59,603 nucleotides of DNA from Galactobacter valiniphilus. Its GTDB lineage: Bacteria; Actinomycetota; Actinomycetes; Actinomycetales; Micrococcaceae. The number at the start of each line of letters is the position of its first letter. Position 1 is the stretch's first letter. Under the pieces are notes generated by a model, which did no database searches, was not told the DNA's origin, and was given only the letters and a program-made list of their open reading frames with translations. Where the stretch lies: assembly GCF_003575975.1 (NCBI RefSeq), contig NZ_QQXK01000026.1, forward strand, positions 1 to 59,603, read 5' to 3'. This document shows positions 59,077-59,603 of the stretch, piece by piece. The position numbers and the translations under genes were made by a program.

Positions 59077-59340
59077 TGCCGGCGGAGTCGTTGCCTGAGC
59101 CGCTGCCGGCGTCACGGGGGAGCGGCAGGCACAGGCGACGGGGGAGCGAGTGGCGGGTGAAGAGTTCGCAACACACAGCTCCAAACCCTTTACATATGAG
59201 CCCGCTCACGATTGGCTGGGAAAAACGCGCAGCGAACCGCGCTGAGAGGCCGACTCGAGGGCCCCGGGCCCACCAGATCCGCGAGAAATCGCGGAAGTCG
59301 GCCCCGGACGAGGGGAGCACCCGAGGGGGTGCCCCCGATT

Positions 59341-59368
59341 TTGCGCGTGTCCGGAATTCGTGTAGAGT
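59341..59368 (+). promoter_or_regulatory. ribosomal RNA operon promoter
   Basis: TTGCGC (59341-59346), a 16-bp spacer, then TAGAGT (59363-59368). It faces the rRNA leader, with initiation expected near 59375. The 260 bp between the tyrS terminator and this box hold no supported gene. Confidence 0.65.
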
Positions 59369-59374
59369 CTTCTC

Positions 59375-59603
59375 TTGTCGCCGCGACGATCTGTGAAACC
59401 GGAACGGATGCAGCGGCCAAGAATCTGAAGCTTCATTGTAGTGATCCTGGTTGTTTGGGCTGGGGGTAGCTGGTGGGGTGTTCGTTGTTTGAGAACTCAA
59501 TAGTGTGCCAAGTTTGTTGACACCGTTTTTTATTTGAAATGGTGTTGCTTGCCGTCCTCACCCCGTGAGGGCGATGTGAGCGATAGCCATGGAACAAATT
59601 GAT
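59375..59603 (+). other. leader of a 16S rRNA operon with antitermination and processing signals
   Basis: TTGTTTGAGAACTCAATAGT (59485-59504), continuing into GTGCCAAGTTTG, is the conserved actinobacterial rrn antiterminator boxA-type sequence. Downstream, an imperfect hairpin (CCTCACCCCGTGAGG around 59558-59572) belongs to the pre-16S processing region. The mature 16S rRNA does not begin before the window ends. An open frame at 59212-59469 is not a gene. Confidence 0.8.

Noticed and set aside
59212-59469. Open frames in the rRNA leader region
   Set aside because: They overlap the rRNA promoter and lack ribosome-binding sites and family similarity.

Overview
The window is a GC-rich actinobacterial chromosome segment. 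Gene content and order point to the order Micrococcales, most likely family Micrococcaceae. The indicators are lexA next to a LysM gene, hisC-hisB-hisH-priA, infC-rpmI-rplT-rRNA methyltransferase-pheST-argCJBDFR, argH, then tyrS directly before a ribosomal RNA operon leader. GTG starts, ATGA/GTGA gene overlaps and apparently leaderless promoters (a TANNNT box ending 6-7 nt before the start codon) are frequent. The genus is inferred, not demonstrated.

Layout. 0-4.9 kb: the right end of an ISL3-type insertion sequence cuts into a peptide-type ABC permease gene; a fused double ATPase, a C39-like peptidase, a cupin regulator and a glutathionyl-hydroquinone-reductase-like protein follow. 5-7.7 kb: dapF, then a lipoprotein plus PKD-like secreted protein pair. 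7.8-13.7 kb: an rRNA-methyltransferase-like gene, hflX, a DinG-like helicase, lexA, and a LysM cell-division-inhibitor candidate sharing a LexA operator cluster with lexA. 13.8-20 kb: four histidine genes, an SseB-like protein, an MFS transporter and a DUF1844 protein. 20-30 kb: the translation block infC (probable ATC start)-rpmI-rplT, a SpoU methyltransferase, a NUDIX hydrolase, pcp, a lipoprotein, pheST and a YbaK deacylase.

30-39.6 kb is the most accessory part. It holds a phosphopantetheinyl transferase, a TetR regulator, a VOC protein, an M1 peptidase, a 1319-residue Pls/PosA-type membrane nonribosomal peptide synthetase, a second TetR regulator, a candidate 6C RNA and a quinone oxidoreductase. 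The transferase is well placed to activate the synthetase carrier domain.

39.7-54.3 kb is the arginine region: argCJBDFR in one tight operon, but argG is not present, and argH lies 7 kb away beyond an inserted block. That block carries a putrescine-oxidase-like flavoenzyme, a universal stress protein and an APC permease, with a divergent TetR gene. 54.4-59.6 kb: apt, a small secreted protein, a HelD-like helicase, tyrS, and the promoter and antitermination leader of a 16S rRNA operon whose structural gene starts beyond the window.

Several signals go beyond gene calls. These are a second LexA-box candidate at 23.86 kb in an otherwise empty gap, a dispersed intergenic 12-mer (GCGCCGTCGTGC), very long GC-rich terminator hairpins, and candidate operators for ArgR and TetR regulators. 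No tRNA gene and no CRISPR array was seen.
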